A program made the translations under genes and the position numbers. Under the pieces are notes generated by a model. It was given only the letters and a program-made list of their open reading frames with translations. It ran no database searches and was not told where the DNA came from. Shown here one piece after another: positions 16,165 to 24,333 of a DNA stretch of 26,086 nucleotides (within the stretch, counting starts at the first letter, position 1; every line of letters begins with the position of its first letter). Location of the stretch: positions 1-26,086 of the forward strand of contig MDVR01000109.1 in assembly GCA_001940725.1 (NCBI GenBank), written 5' to 3'. Source of the stretch: Candidatus Heimdallarchaeota archaeon LC_2 (lineage in GTDB: Archaea > Asgardarchaeota > Heimdallarchaeia > Heimdallarchaeales > Kariarchaeaceae).

Positions 16165-17256
16165 ATGGTTAAATCAGTACATCTTAATTCAGATGGATCT
16201 ACCAAAATTGTTGAAATGGATACCCCATCATTAGAAATTGGAGCAATTCTTATTAGAACATTATATTCTGAAGTATGTGGAACTGATGTACATTTACAAG
16301 ATAGACAACTAACAGGGGTTCCTTATCCAATAATACCGGGACATGTTAGTACAGGTATAATAAAAGATCTTAATGGAACGATTTCAGATATAGATGGAAA
16401 ATTGCTTAGGAGAGGAGATAAAGTGACATTTCTCGATGTTCATGAGACATGTAATTCATGCTGGTATTGTCTTGTTGCAAAAGAAACCACTCGATGTCCA
16501 AAGAGAAAGGTGTATGGAATAACGTATTCTGCCAAAGATGGACTCCTAGGGGGTTGGTCACAATATATTTATTTGAAACCTGGAGTAAAGGTTATCAGAT
16601 TACCTGAAAATTTAGATCCTAAAATCTTTATGGCCGGAGGTTGTGGCCTTCCAACAGCAATTCATGGAATACAGAGAGCTGAAATTAAACTAGGAGATAC
16701 AGTTGTAATTCAAGGATCTGGACCTGTAGGTATGATGGCAGCAATCCTTGCGTTCGTAAGTGGGGCCTTTAGAGTAATTGTAATTGGGGGTCCTCAGCTA
16801 AGATTAACTATTGTAAAAGAATTTGGGATTTCTGAAGTATTGAATATTGATCAACTGAATGAAGATCAAAGATTGGCCAAAATTCTTGAATTAACCAATA
16901 ATAGAGGTGCAGATGTTGTGATTGAAGCTACAGGAGTTCCTTCAGCAGTTAGAGAGGGTATGAAAATGGCAAGGGATGGTGGTACATATGTTGTTCTGGG
17001 GCAATATACCGATGCAGGAGACCTCTCAATAAATCCTCATAATGATATAAACAAAAAACATCTCACTATTAAAGGGTGTTGGGGGTCTGATTTTTCACAT
17101 TTTTACCTCGGGGTTAAATTTATGACACAATATCAAGATAAATATCCTTGGGAAAAAATAATTTCAAGAGAATACAGCTTAGAAGAAGCTGCACAAGCAC
17201 TTGATGATGTGCGACATTATAAAATCATGAAGGCTTTGATTGATCCATTTAAATAA
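16165..17256 (+). CDS. Zinc-dependent alcohol dehydrogenase (MDR superfamily)
   Basis: This 363-residue medium-chain dehydrogenase/reductase oxidises an alcohol or polyol with NAD(P). Catalytic zinc ligands appear as C38 (EVCGTD), H60 (PGH) and C160 (GCGLPTA). The structural zinc lobe is present with C96, C99, C102 and C111. The dinucleotide fold has GSGPVG (184-189). Two oddities: the usual GHE motif is GHV (V61), and the last structural cysteine is one residue further away than normal. The β2 end reads VIGGPQLRL with no acidic residue, so NADP use is possible. The substrate is unknown. I chose the ATG at 16165, where the family alignment begins. An in-frame TTG at 16120 would add 15 hydrophobic residues. 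A CTTATACAAA at 16138-16147 may be its TATA box. Confidence 0.87.
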   Translation: MVKSVHLNSDGSTKIVEMDTPSLEIGAILIRTLYSEVCGTDVHLQDRQLTGVPYPIIPGHVSTGIIKDLNGTISDIDGKLLRRGDKVTFLDVHETCNSCWYCLVAKETTRCPKRKVYGITYSAKDGLLGGWSQYIYLKPGVKVIRLPENLDPKIFMAGGCGLPTAIHGIQRAEIKLGDTVVIQGSGPVGMMAAILAFVSGAFRVIVIGGPQLRLTIVKEFGISEVLNIDQLNEDQRLAKILELTNNRGADVVIEATGVPSAVREGMKMARDGGTYVVLGQYTDAGDLSINPHNDINKKHLTIKGCWGSDFSHFYLGVKFMTQYQDKYPWEKIISREYSLEEAAQALDDVRHYKIMKALIDPFK

Positions 17257-17379
17257 TAAAAAACAAATTTCAAGAATCGGATTATCGGAAAATATTTTAT
17301 ATTTTCATTAAAGTGAATCAGATATAAACACAATTTCTCTTGCTTTATGTAGTGACAATTATTTGGCGATTGGTTTGAA

Positions 17380-17388
17380 TTTATATAA
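17380..17388 (+). promoter_or_regulatory. TATA box of the M3 peptidase gene
   Basis: TTTATATAA is centred 26 bp before the ATG at 17410, with no Shine-Dalgarno. This is textbook spacing for a leaderless archaeal transcript. Confidence 0.55.
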
Positions 17389-17409
17389 TTTTAATTAGAG
17401 TCGCAAACA

Positions 17410-19410
17410 ATGGAATATGAGAAAGTATTGTCTAAATCTATGGAGATTATTTCTGCCTTAGATTGGACACTAAGCCCTGAAGAAATAACACAAAAAACTC
17501 AAGAATTGATTGATTTAGGGAATGTGGAGTATGAAAAGATAGTCTCAATTCCTTCGGAACAACGATTCTTTGCCAACGTAGTTAAGAAATTAGATTTAAT
17601 TTCTTTGCAATTAACTAACCTCAATGCAAGTTTGTACTTTCCAGCTTATATGTCAACTGATTCAGAGATTAGAAAAATTTCGAATGAAGCTAGTCAAACA
17701 ATTTCCAAATATTTTATTGAAGTAGGAATGCGTGAAGATCTCTATCAGGCTGTAAAAGATGCTAAACAAAATTCGAGGGACAATCTGGATACAATTGATT
17801 CACGACTTGTCGAAAGACAGTTAAGAGATTTTAGACGAAATGGTTTGGATTTAGAAGATTCAATTAAGGTTAAAATCAAATCAATTCGTAAAGAATTGGC
17901 AAAATTGTCAATTGAATTTTCACAAGTTCTGAATGAAATAAAAGATACCGTGGAATATACAGAATCAGAACTTTCTGGTATACCAGAATCCACAATTTCT
18001 AACTTTAAAAAGGATGAATCTGGAAATTATCTTGTTGGCATGAGTTATCCAGAAGTTCTCCCTGTACTTGATTACGCAAAAGATTCAAATACACGAGCAA
18101 AAATGGCAAAGGTATATGGTAACCGAGGTATTGCTGAAGGAAATGTTGCAAGGTTAGAGAAAGCTATAACTCTAAAGGATGAGTTAGCAAAACTGAAAGG
18201 ATACGAAAATCATGCTGAATTTATGTTAGAAGTAAAAATGGCTAAGAATCCTAAGAATGTAATAGATTTTATTGATGACTTAATTGTTAAGCTTAAACCT
18301 AAGGGAATATCTGATTTGGACCTTTTAGTAAAAGAGAAACAAAAAGATGGGGATTCTGAAACAAAAATTAATTTTGAAGATTGGAGATATTACAAAAGAG
18401 TAGTTGTTGAAAATGATTACAATGTGGATGATGAGGTTATCAAACAATATTTTCCCATGAAAAAGACCGTTGAGGGGATGTTACAATTCTATCAAGACCT
18501 TTTGAGTTTAATATTTATAGAATTAAATAATGTACCAAAATGGCATGATCATGTACAAGTCTACGCAATTTTAGATAAAAATACTGATAATTTTATTGGG
18601 ATATTTTATTTGGATTTATTTCCAAGAGACGGAAAATTTAATCATGCAGCTGCATTCCCATTGATACACGGAAGACAAATGGAAAATGGATCTTATTGTC
18701 AGCCTGTTGCTGCTATGGAATGTAACTTTACTAAGCCTACTAAGGAAACTCCATCTTTGTTACAACATTCTGAGGTAGTTACATTATATCATGAATTCGG
18801 TCATATAATGCATCAAACCATAACCAAATCAAGATACGCAACTTTTTCAGGCTCATCGGTATCCCGTGATTTTGTTGAAGCTCCTTCTCAAATGCTTGAA
18901 AACTGGATTTGGGAACCAATGATATTATCTAAAATCACCTCTCATTACAAAACAGGTGAAGTTATGCCTATGGATTTGGTAGATAAACTTGTAAAATCTC
19001 GAGATGCTTTTAGTGGACTTACGGACCTAAGACAATTATTTTTCGGGAAATATGATATGATTGCACATACAAATTCTCAATTAGAATCTCAAAAATTGTG
19101 GCATGAGCTTCAAGAAGAAACATCATTAATACCTCCATACCCAAAAACAAACCCAGCTGCTAGTTTTGGACATATAATGGGTGGTTATGATGCTGGATAT
19201 TATGGGTATATGTGGAGTAAAGTTATTGCTCAAGATATGTTTACTAAATTCCAAGAAAACGGAATTACTTCTTCTGATATTGGTATGGATTATAGACGCC
19301 ATATCCTTGAACATGGGAATGATTTTGATGAGAATGAATTAGTCGAAAGATTTTTGGGAAGAAAAACTAATAATAAAGCATTTTTAAAATCATTAGGTTT
19401 AGAAAATTAA
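17410..19410 (+). CDS. M3 family zinc oligopeptidase (thimet/M3A type)
   Basis: This 666-residue cytosolic metallopeptidase cleaves short peptides. The zinc motif HEFGH is at 461-465, and the third ligand is probably E490 in RDFVEAPSQMLENW. The Ser-rich loop before it and the FPLIHGRQMENG block match M3A enzymes (thimet oligopeptidase, Dcp) better than the PepF/M3B oligoendopeptidases usual in archaea. The N-terminal half is the helical channel wall that limits substrate size. It has no signal peptide. The length is typical for the family (~650-700). It ends 6 bp from the convergent biotin-carrier gene and probably acts in peptide recycling or use of imported peptides with the S9 peptidase downstream. 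Confidence 0.92.
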   Translation: MEYEKVLSKSMEIISALDWTLSPEEITQKTQELIDLGNVEYEKIVSIPSEQRFFANVVKKLDLISLQLTNLNASLYFPAYMSTDSEIRKISNEASQTISKYFIEVGMREDLYQAVKDAKQNSRDNLDTIDSRLVERQLRDFRRNGLDLEDSIKVKIKSIRKELAKLSIEFSQVLNEIKDTVEYTESELSGIPESTISNFKKDESGNYLVGMSYPEVLPVLDYAKDSNTRAKMAKVYGNRGIAEGNVARLEKAITLKDELAKLKGYENHAEFMLEVKMAKNPKNVIDFIDDLIVKLKPKGISDLDLLVKEKQKDGDSETKINFEDWRYYKRVVVENDYNVDDEVIKQYFPMKKTVEGMLQFYQDLLSLIFIELNNVPKWHDHVQVYAILDKNTDNFIGIFYLDLFPRDGKFNHAAAFPLIHGRQMENGSYCQPVAAMECNFTKPTKETPSLLQHSEVVTLYHEFGHIMHQTITKSRYATFSGSSVSRDFVEAPSQMLENWIWEPMILSKITSHYKTGEVMPMDLVDKLVKSRDAFSGLTDLRQLFFGKYDMIAHTNSQLESQKLWHELQEETSLIPPYPKTNPAASFGHIMGGYDAGYYGYMWSKVIAQDMFTKFQENGITSSDIGMDYRRHILEHGNDFDENELVERFLGRKTNNKAFLKSLGLEN

Positions 19411-19416
19411 ATAGGT

Positions 19417-20022
19417 TTATTCACTTGAATTCTTAGTTTTTATTAAAACCATTTTTTTGTTGGTACCAACCTGTTCTCCCTCGACAACATAGATTTCGTT
19501 TACAATCCCACTAACCTGACAAAGAATGTCATTTTGCATTTTCATTGCTTCCAAAGTTACAATTTTATCCCCCTGAATTACCTCTTGACCTACTTTTACA
19601 GCGATACTGATAACCTGCCCTGGAAGGGGTGCTAAAATAACCTCTTTATCAATGGAGACAGTTTTACTTCTCGTCAGCTTTGGTATGGACTCATGAAAAT
19701 CAAAATTTATCAGACGCCCTTCTAAGAATATCTGCCCCTCATGATATTCTATTGTGTATTCATGGTCCTTTTCGACCCTAGTTTTAATAATTCTCCCAAG
19801 CTCTTCCACATCAGTTGTATATAATTTATCATCTATTACAACCTCTCCAGTTTCTCGGTTATAAAATAATAAAATATCTCGACCGTTGAAAGTAATATCA
19901 AATGGTTTAAACTTCTGATAGTCGAGGTCTACTACGCGTTTTTTATCCATTGCTTTCTGGAATTTTGAAGCTCTTTTAAGGGGAGTTACTGATAATTTCG
20001 GTTCACTTTTATCATCTGACAT
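19417..20022 (-). CDS. accB: Biotin carboxyl carrier subunit of acyl-CoA carboxylase
   Basis: This 201-residue protein carries the biotin that shuttles carboxylate between biotin carboxylase and the carboxyltransferase. The biotinyl domain is C-terminal (~125-197) with EAMKM at 158-162, so K161 is the lysine to be biotinylated by a ligase that is not in this window. Residues ~30-110 form a β-rich region that may contact the other subunits, as in the BT/BCCP linker of propionyl-CoA carboxylases. The first ~28 residues are basic and probably disordered. It lies 2 bp after accC with a strong Shine-Dalgarno, so the two are co-transcribed. Confidence 0.93.
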   Translation of the reverse strand: MSDDKSEPKLSVTPLKRASKFQKAMDKKRVVDLDYQKFKPFDITFNGRDILLFYNRETGEVVIDDKLYTTDVEELGRIIKTRVEKDHEYTIEYHEGQIFLEGRLINFDFHESIPKLTRSKTVSIDKEVILAPLPGQVISIAVKVGQEVIQGDKIVTLEAMKMQNDILCQVSGIVNEIYVVEGEQVGTNKKMVLIKTKNSSE

Positions 20023-20024
20023 AA

Positions 20025-21503
20025 TTAATACCTCCCTGTAGTCTCTAACTTACTAGTTTCTTTCCATTTCGAATTTTTTGATCGGTTGGGGAGAAAGACT
20101 TTGGAAGTTTTAATACCTGAAGCAAACAGAGCGGCAACACGTCTGTTGAATGCTTCCTTGATATAAGGGATGATATCATTTTCTTCGATAAAATGAGTAG
20201 TTACCTTCCCTTTGTGAAATTCTGGATTAGCGAGTACAACTCTATGAAATGATGAATTAGTTGGGAAACCATTAATTGCCAATTCTGAATTTGCATAATA
20301 TGCTCTTGAAATTGCTTGTTTCCTATTTTCACCCCATGTTATTAGTTTTCCCAATAATGAATCGTAATCATTTGGAACTGTATAATTTTCATAAATGTGA
20401 GTGTCAAATCTTACTCCGAACCCACCAGGTGTAATTAGCGTTTTTACCCTTCCTGGGGACGGATGAAAATTCCTGATTGGATCTTCTGCATTGATACGTA
20501 ATTCAATTGCATGTCCTTTAATTTCGATATCTTTTTGACGCCAAGATAATCTTTTACCAGATGCAATTTTCAATTGTTCCATGACTAAATCCTTTCCGGT
20601 TACCATTTCGGTTACCGGATGTTCTACTTGTAATCGCGCATTAACTTCATTAAAAAAGAATTCTCCATCTTTGTAGAGGAATTCTGCTGTGCCAGCGTTT
20701 TCGTAATTTACTAACTTTGCTAGTTTGATTACTGCTTTTCCAATACGATCTCTTTCTTCATCAGAAATTGCCGGAGAAGGTGCTTCTTCTATTAATTTTT
20801 GATGTCTCCGCTGAATTGAACAATCTCTTTCTCCTAAATGTACAACATTACCTCTGTTATCAGCAATAAATTGAAATTCGATATGTCTAGGTCTCTCGAC
20901 AAATTTTTCAAGAAATATATCTCCTCTACCAAAATAGGCTGCTGCTTGTTTTTTAGTTTTTTCAATTGCCGAGATAAGCTTATCAGGAGATCTTACGACT
21001 TGCATTCCCATTCCACCTCCTCCATATGCTGCTTTTACCATTATTGGGAACCCAATTTCTTTTGCTATTTTAAGAGCATCTTTATCCGGGTCTACTGCAC
21101 CTTCAGATCCTGGTGTTATTGAGATCCCTGCTTTTTCTGCCTCATTTCGTGAAGTAATTTTACTTCCTAATTTTTCAATTGCTTCAGGAGGAGGACCAAC
21201 CCATTTAATTCCAGCTTCAATTACTTTTTTCGCGAAAATGGAAGATTCGGATAGAAAGCCATATCCTGGATGTATCGCATCAACCTCAGCATCTAGAGCG
21301 ACTCGAATAATTTTATTCTCATTTAAATAATTTTCAATAGCTGGTCCAAATCCCAAGGAAATGGCTTTATCCGAAATTCGAGTATGCATACTATGTTTGT
21401 CTTGTTCTGAATATAATGATATAGTATCCATTTCAAGCATTTTTGCAGCTCGAATTATACGAACAGCAATTTCTCCTCGATTTGCAATAAGGAGGCGGTC
21501 CAT
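20025..21503 (-). CDS. accC: Biotin carboxylase subunit of acyl-CoA carboxylase
   Basis: This 492-residue ATP-grasp enzyme carboxylates biotin on AccB using bicarbonate and ATP. Seen in order are the N-terminal LLIANRGEIAVRIIRAA (4-20), HPGYGFLSE (78-86), the ATP glycine loop AAYGGGGMGM (158-167), the ERDCSIQRRHQKLIEEAPSP block (225-244) and FNEVNARLQVEHPVTE (284-299) with metal and catalytic Glu/Arg residues. It extends ~45 residues past the usual bacterial AccC (~449) with a basic tail. It is first in an accC-accB pair. The matching carboxyltransferase is in a separate locus at 12946-14547. No Shine-Dalgarno precedes the ATG. The 109-bp gap to the next gene holds no clear motif. Confidence 0.95.
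   Translation of the reverse strand: MDRLLIANRGEIAVRIIRAAKMLEMDTISLYSEQDKHSMHTRISDKAISLGFGPAIENYLNENKIIRVALDAEVDAIHPGYGFLSESSIFAKKVIEAGIKWVGPPPEAIEKLGSKITSRNEAEKAGISITPGSEGAVDPDKDALKIAKEIGFPIMVKAAYGGGGMGMQVVRSPDKLISAIEKTKKQAAAYFGRGDIFLEKFVERPRHIEFQFIADNRGNVVHLGERDCSIQRRHQKLIEEAPSPAISDEERDRIGKAVIKLAKLVNYENAGTAEFLYKDGEFFFNEVNARLQVEHPVTEMVTGKDLVMEQLKIASGKRLSWRQKDIEIKGHAIELRINAEDPIRNFHPSPGRVKTLITPGGFGVRFDTHIYENYTVPNDYDSLLGKLITWGENRKQAISRAYYANSELAINGFPTNSSFHRVVLANPEFHKGKVTTHFIEENDIIPYIKEAFNRRVAALFASGIKTSKVFLPNRSKNSKWKETSKLETTGRY
20031..20036 (-). promoter_or_regulatory. Shine-Dalgarno site of accB at the end of accC
   Basis: GGGAGG on the minus strand ends 8 bp before the accB ATG (20022) and overlaps the accC 3' end. 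It supports the chosen start and coupled translation. Confidence 0.8.
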
Positions 21504-21612
21504 AAGTCATAATTAATACAACCCATCATAACAATTATGGTTATCTAATCTACGATGTATTAAGTTTAGAATAAATAGAGAGTATCTTTCCTCAATGATT
21601 AATATAAAGATT

Positions 21613-22233
21613 TTATTGTATCAATGATATTCTAAAATGGTCCTTCATTGCCTGCTGACTGAATATTGCTATTGCTTCTTCTAGACCTCGTTTAAATGAA
21701 AGCACAGATAATTGATTATTTTTTGGGAGGTGATTCTTCGAATAAAATAAAATATTAGGACAAGATGAGGTTGCAAGTTGAGTATTTTCAGCAACCAATT
21801 CTCTCAAAGAGTCATACCCTTGACTAGGGTATGTTAATAGAACTTCCTCATTTTCAATATCGTCTGCATAAGGATTGATTCTCAAGGAAATTGATTTACC
21901 GGTTCCTTGATCTTTTGTTTCAATTATTGTTACCTGCATAAATGTGTATGCAATTCCTAGTGCATCAACAGCACACATTGCATAACCCGCTCCAATTCCC
22001 TCAACACTAACTTTGAAATCATTTGGAATCGGAGAAACAGGATATGCTCCAATTAATTGATTGTTTCCATCAAAAGTTAATCTATGGGCCTTATTGATTA
22101 TGAAGTCTTCATAGTTTAGTTTTATAAATTCATCTCCGAATATTTTTTTAATAATCGTATAATCTGTACCTATCAAAATTTGTTGTAGAACTTTGAGATG
22201 TAAGTTGAAAAGATCATCAACCAATTCATTCAT
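21613..22233 (-). CDS. MerB-like (alkylmercury lyase family) protein
   Basis: This 206-residue protein resembles organomercurial lyase MerB. The AYPVSP strand (63-68) matches the MerB β-core. YAMCAVDALGI (84-94) matches MerB YAWCALDTL, with C87 and D90 at the catalytic Cys96/Asp99 positions. SSCPNILFYS (156-165) gives C158 at the Cys159 position. So the Cys-Asp-Cys set for C-Hg cleavage is present, while the third MerB cysteine (Cys117) has no counterpart. No MerA, MerR or transporter lies nearby, so mercury detoxification is unproven and another substrate is possible. I chose the ATG at 22233; an in-frame TTG at 22284 would add 17 residues. It is divergent from the S9 peptidase. Confidence 0.72.
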   Translation of the reverse strand: MNELVDDLFNLHLKVLQQILIGTDYTIIKKIFGDEFIKLNYEDFIINKAHRLTFDGNNQLIGAYPVSPIPNDFKVSVEGIGAGYAMCAVDALGIAYTFMQVTIIETKDQGTGKSISLRINPYADDIENEEVLLTYPSQGYDSLRELVAENTQLATSSCPNILFYSKNHLPKNNQLSVLSFKRGLEEAIAIFSQQAMKDHFRISLIQ

Positions 22234-22326
22234 GATGATAACGTTTGATACTATTATTTTAACTTCAAATTGTAGACAAATCAATTTTGTAAATTTGATT
22301 TTAGTAATTTATCCAAAACAATTAAA

Positions 22327-22334
22327 TTATAAAT
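22327..22334 (+). promoter_or_regulatory. TATA box of the S9 peptidase gene
   Basis: TTATAAAT lies ~25 bp before the ATG at 22355 and no Shine-Dalgarno is present, so the transcript is probably leaderless. Confidence 0.5.
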
Positions 22335-22354
22335 TCCTCTGAATTTATTTTTCT

Positions 22355-24331
22355 ATGAGTGAAAGTCAGGATAAAAAGGAATTTCCTATAGAATCTCTAT
22401 TATCTGCTCGTCAGCTTCTACAACCACAAATACATGATGAAGTTATATATTTCATTTCCAATTTATCTGGTATGTATAGTTTGTATAGTATGAAAAAGGA
22501 TGGAAGTATTCCAATTCCACTATTACCGGAGGGTATGGCATTGCAAAATCCTCATCTAATTGCAGGTCAAAATTTTGATTTATTTCCTAAATTAGGAAAA
22601 ATAATAGTGATGATTGATCACAATGGAGATGAATTATATCAACCCTGTTACATACCTTTGGAAGGAGGAATTCCAGAATTAATTTTTGGTGATAAATTTA
22701 AAGGAATGCAAGTGATGTATTTTTATGGTGATTGGACCAAGAATCGAATATATTTTGGTGTGGATAATAGGAAAGAACCTGGAATTGAGTTATTTTCTGT
22801 AAATTTGGAGAATAAAGAGTTCAAATCATTTGGCAAGACTCCATATGGAAAATTTTTAGCGGGTTTATCCGAGGATCATAGTAAATTACTTCATGCGGAA
22901 GGGTATGGACCTGCAGACGTTTGTGTTTCATACGTAGATCAAAATGTAGGAGAAGAAAAAGTAATTATTGGTACGCCAATAACGCAAAGAGAACCAGGTA
23001 AAACATATGTAAAAAATGGTATTAATGTATTATATTTCGTGGAGGATGATTCGGTTTTACTATTTGCCTCAATAATTGATAATGATTTAGGTTCTTTAAA
23101 CTGGGTTTCCCTTGATAATACTGAAACCATAAATTCATTGGAAATACGAGGATTAAATCCAACTACAAAATCAGAAATTCAAGAATTTACTAAATTAGAA
23201 GGTAATCAATTTTCATTACAATATACTGTTAATGGCGAATCACATTATTATCTGACTGAATATAAGAATGAGAATGGAACAAGATATCTACAAGTCACAG
23301 ATCATCTAATTGGTAATGAGGATGGTCCTCTTCACAATGGTGTAAAATTATCAATCAGTTATGATAAAGCTAAAGCCAAAAAAGCAGGAAAAGTTACAGA
23401 ATTCATAACCTCCTATACTAAAGCTACTATGCCTTCACAATTGTTTGCAATTAATATTGATCCATCAAATAATGGTAAAATTATGTATACCCAAATATCG
23501 AATGAAAGAGTATTGGGAATCCCAGAAGGATATCTTTCGGAAGGTGAAGATTCAACCTATACAAGTTTTGACGGTTTAACAATTCCATCCAGATTATATC
23601 TCCCAGCTACAGGTTTAAATTTATCAGAGCCTTATCCACTGGTTCTTTGGATCCATGGAGGGCCTCAAGGTCAGGAAGTACCGGACTTCACCTGGTTTTC
23701 AATGCCACTGATTCAATATCTCACATTGAATGGATTTGCTGTTTCAGTTCCTAATGTGAGAGGAAGTTCTGGATATGGCACTGAATATATGGCTAAAGTA
23801 GAAAAAGACTGGGGCGGTGATGATATGGCTGATCATATTGCTGGATTGAAGGTATTAGAGCAGGATACAAGAATCGATTCCTCCAATAGATTTGTTGCAG
23901 GTAGATCCTATGGTGGTTTTATGACATTGTCACTTATATCAAGGCATCCTGAATTATGGCGTGGAGGTGTGGACATGTTTGGACCATACGATTTGATAGG
24001 ATTTTACAATAGACTCCCGCCAAGTTGGCAAACATTCTTTGATTTAACCTTAGCAGATCCTAAAACTGAAGAAGGCAGAGCATTCATGAAGGAAAGATCC
24101 CCAAAAACATATTTTGATAACATCAGCGCATCTCTCTTGGTTATTCAAGGAGCTAATGATCCAAGGGTTACACTTGATGAGTCCAAAGAAGTTGTAGAAT
24201 ATATGAAATCAAAAGGTAAAGATGTTGAAATGTTGATTTTTGAAGATGAAGGCCATGACGTAATAAAATTCAAGAATAAGGTCATATGTTACTCTAGAAT
24301 TGTTGACTTCTTCAAAGATAATATTTCCTAG
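22355..24331 (+). CDS. S9 family serine peptidase (acylaminoacyl/prolyl oligopeptidase type)
   Basis: This 658-residue cytosolic peptidase has an N-terminal β-propeller (~20-390) that screens substrates by size and a C-terminal α/β-hydrolase domain (~400-658). The catalytic triad is readable: S518 in GRSYGG, D602 in GANDPRV and H634 in DEGHD. HGGPQ (434-438) forms the oxyanion region. The WGGDDMADH segment (486-494) is typical of the acylaminoacyl-peptidase/dipeptidyl-peptidase branch of S9. It has no signal peptide or membrane anchor. The exact specificity is not readable. It ends 2 bp from the convergent flavoenzyme gene. Confidence 0.93.
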   Translation: MSESQDKKEFPIESLLSARQLLQPQIHDEVIYFISNLSGMYSLYSMKKDGSIPIPLLPEGMALQNPHLIAGQNFDLFPKLGKIIVMIDHNGDELYQPCYIPLEGGIPELIFGDKFKGMQVMYFYGDWTKNRIYFGVDNRKEPGIELFSVNLENKEFKSFGKTPYGKFLAGLSEDHSKLLHAEGYGPADVCVSYVDQNVGEEKVIIGTPITQREPGKTYVKNGINVLYFVEDDSVLLFASIIDNDLGSLNWVSLDNTETINSLEIRGLNPTTKSEIQEFTKLEGNQFSLQYTVNGESHYYLTEYKNENGTRYLQVTDHLIGNEDGPLHNGVKLSISYDKAKAKKAGKVTEFITSYTKATMPSQLFAINIDPSNNGKIMYTQISNERVLGIPEGYLSEGEDSTYTSFDGLTIPSRLYLPATGLNLSEPYPLVLWIHGGPQGQEVPDFTWFSMPLIQYLTLNGFAVSVPNVRGSSGYGTEYMAKVEKDWGGDDMADHIAGLKVLEQDTRIDSSNRFVAGRSYGGFMTLSLISRHPELWRGGVDMFGPYDLIGFYNRLPPSWQTFFDLTLADPKTEEGRAFMKERSPKTYFDNISASLLVIQGANDPRVTLDESKEVVEYMKSKGKDVEMLIFEDEGHDVIKFKNKVICYSRIVDFFKDNIS

Positions 24332-24333
24332 AC

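Noticed and set aside
15563..16198. 15-bp match TTAATTCAGATGGAT at 15563-15577 and 16184-16198 considered as an att-like repeat
   Set aside because: One copy lies inside the alcohol dehydrogenase coding region, and there is no integrase or tRNA, so it is most likely coincidence.
12946..21503. Carboxylase genes taken as evidence for the 3-hydroxypropionate/4-hydroxybutyrate carbon-fixation cycle
   Set aside because: No 4-hydroxybutyryl-CoA dehydratase or other cycle-specific gene is present. Degradation of propionyl-CoA or fatty-acid metabolism explains them as well.
22234..22284. TTG start for the MerB-like gene
   Set aside because: It has no ribosome site, and the ATG at 22233 gives a normal-looking N-terminal helix.
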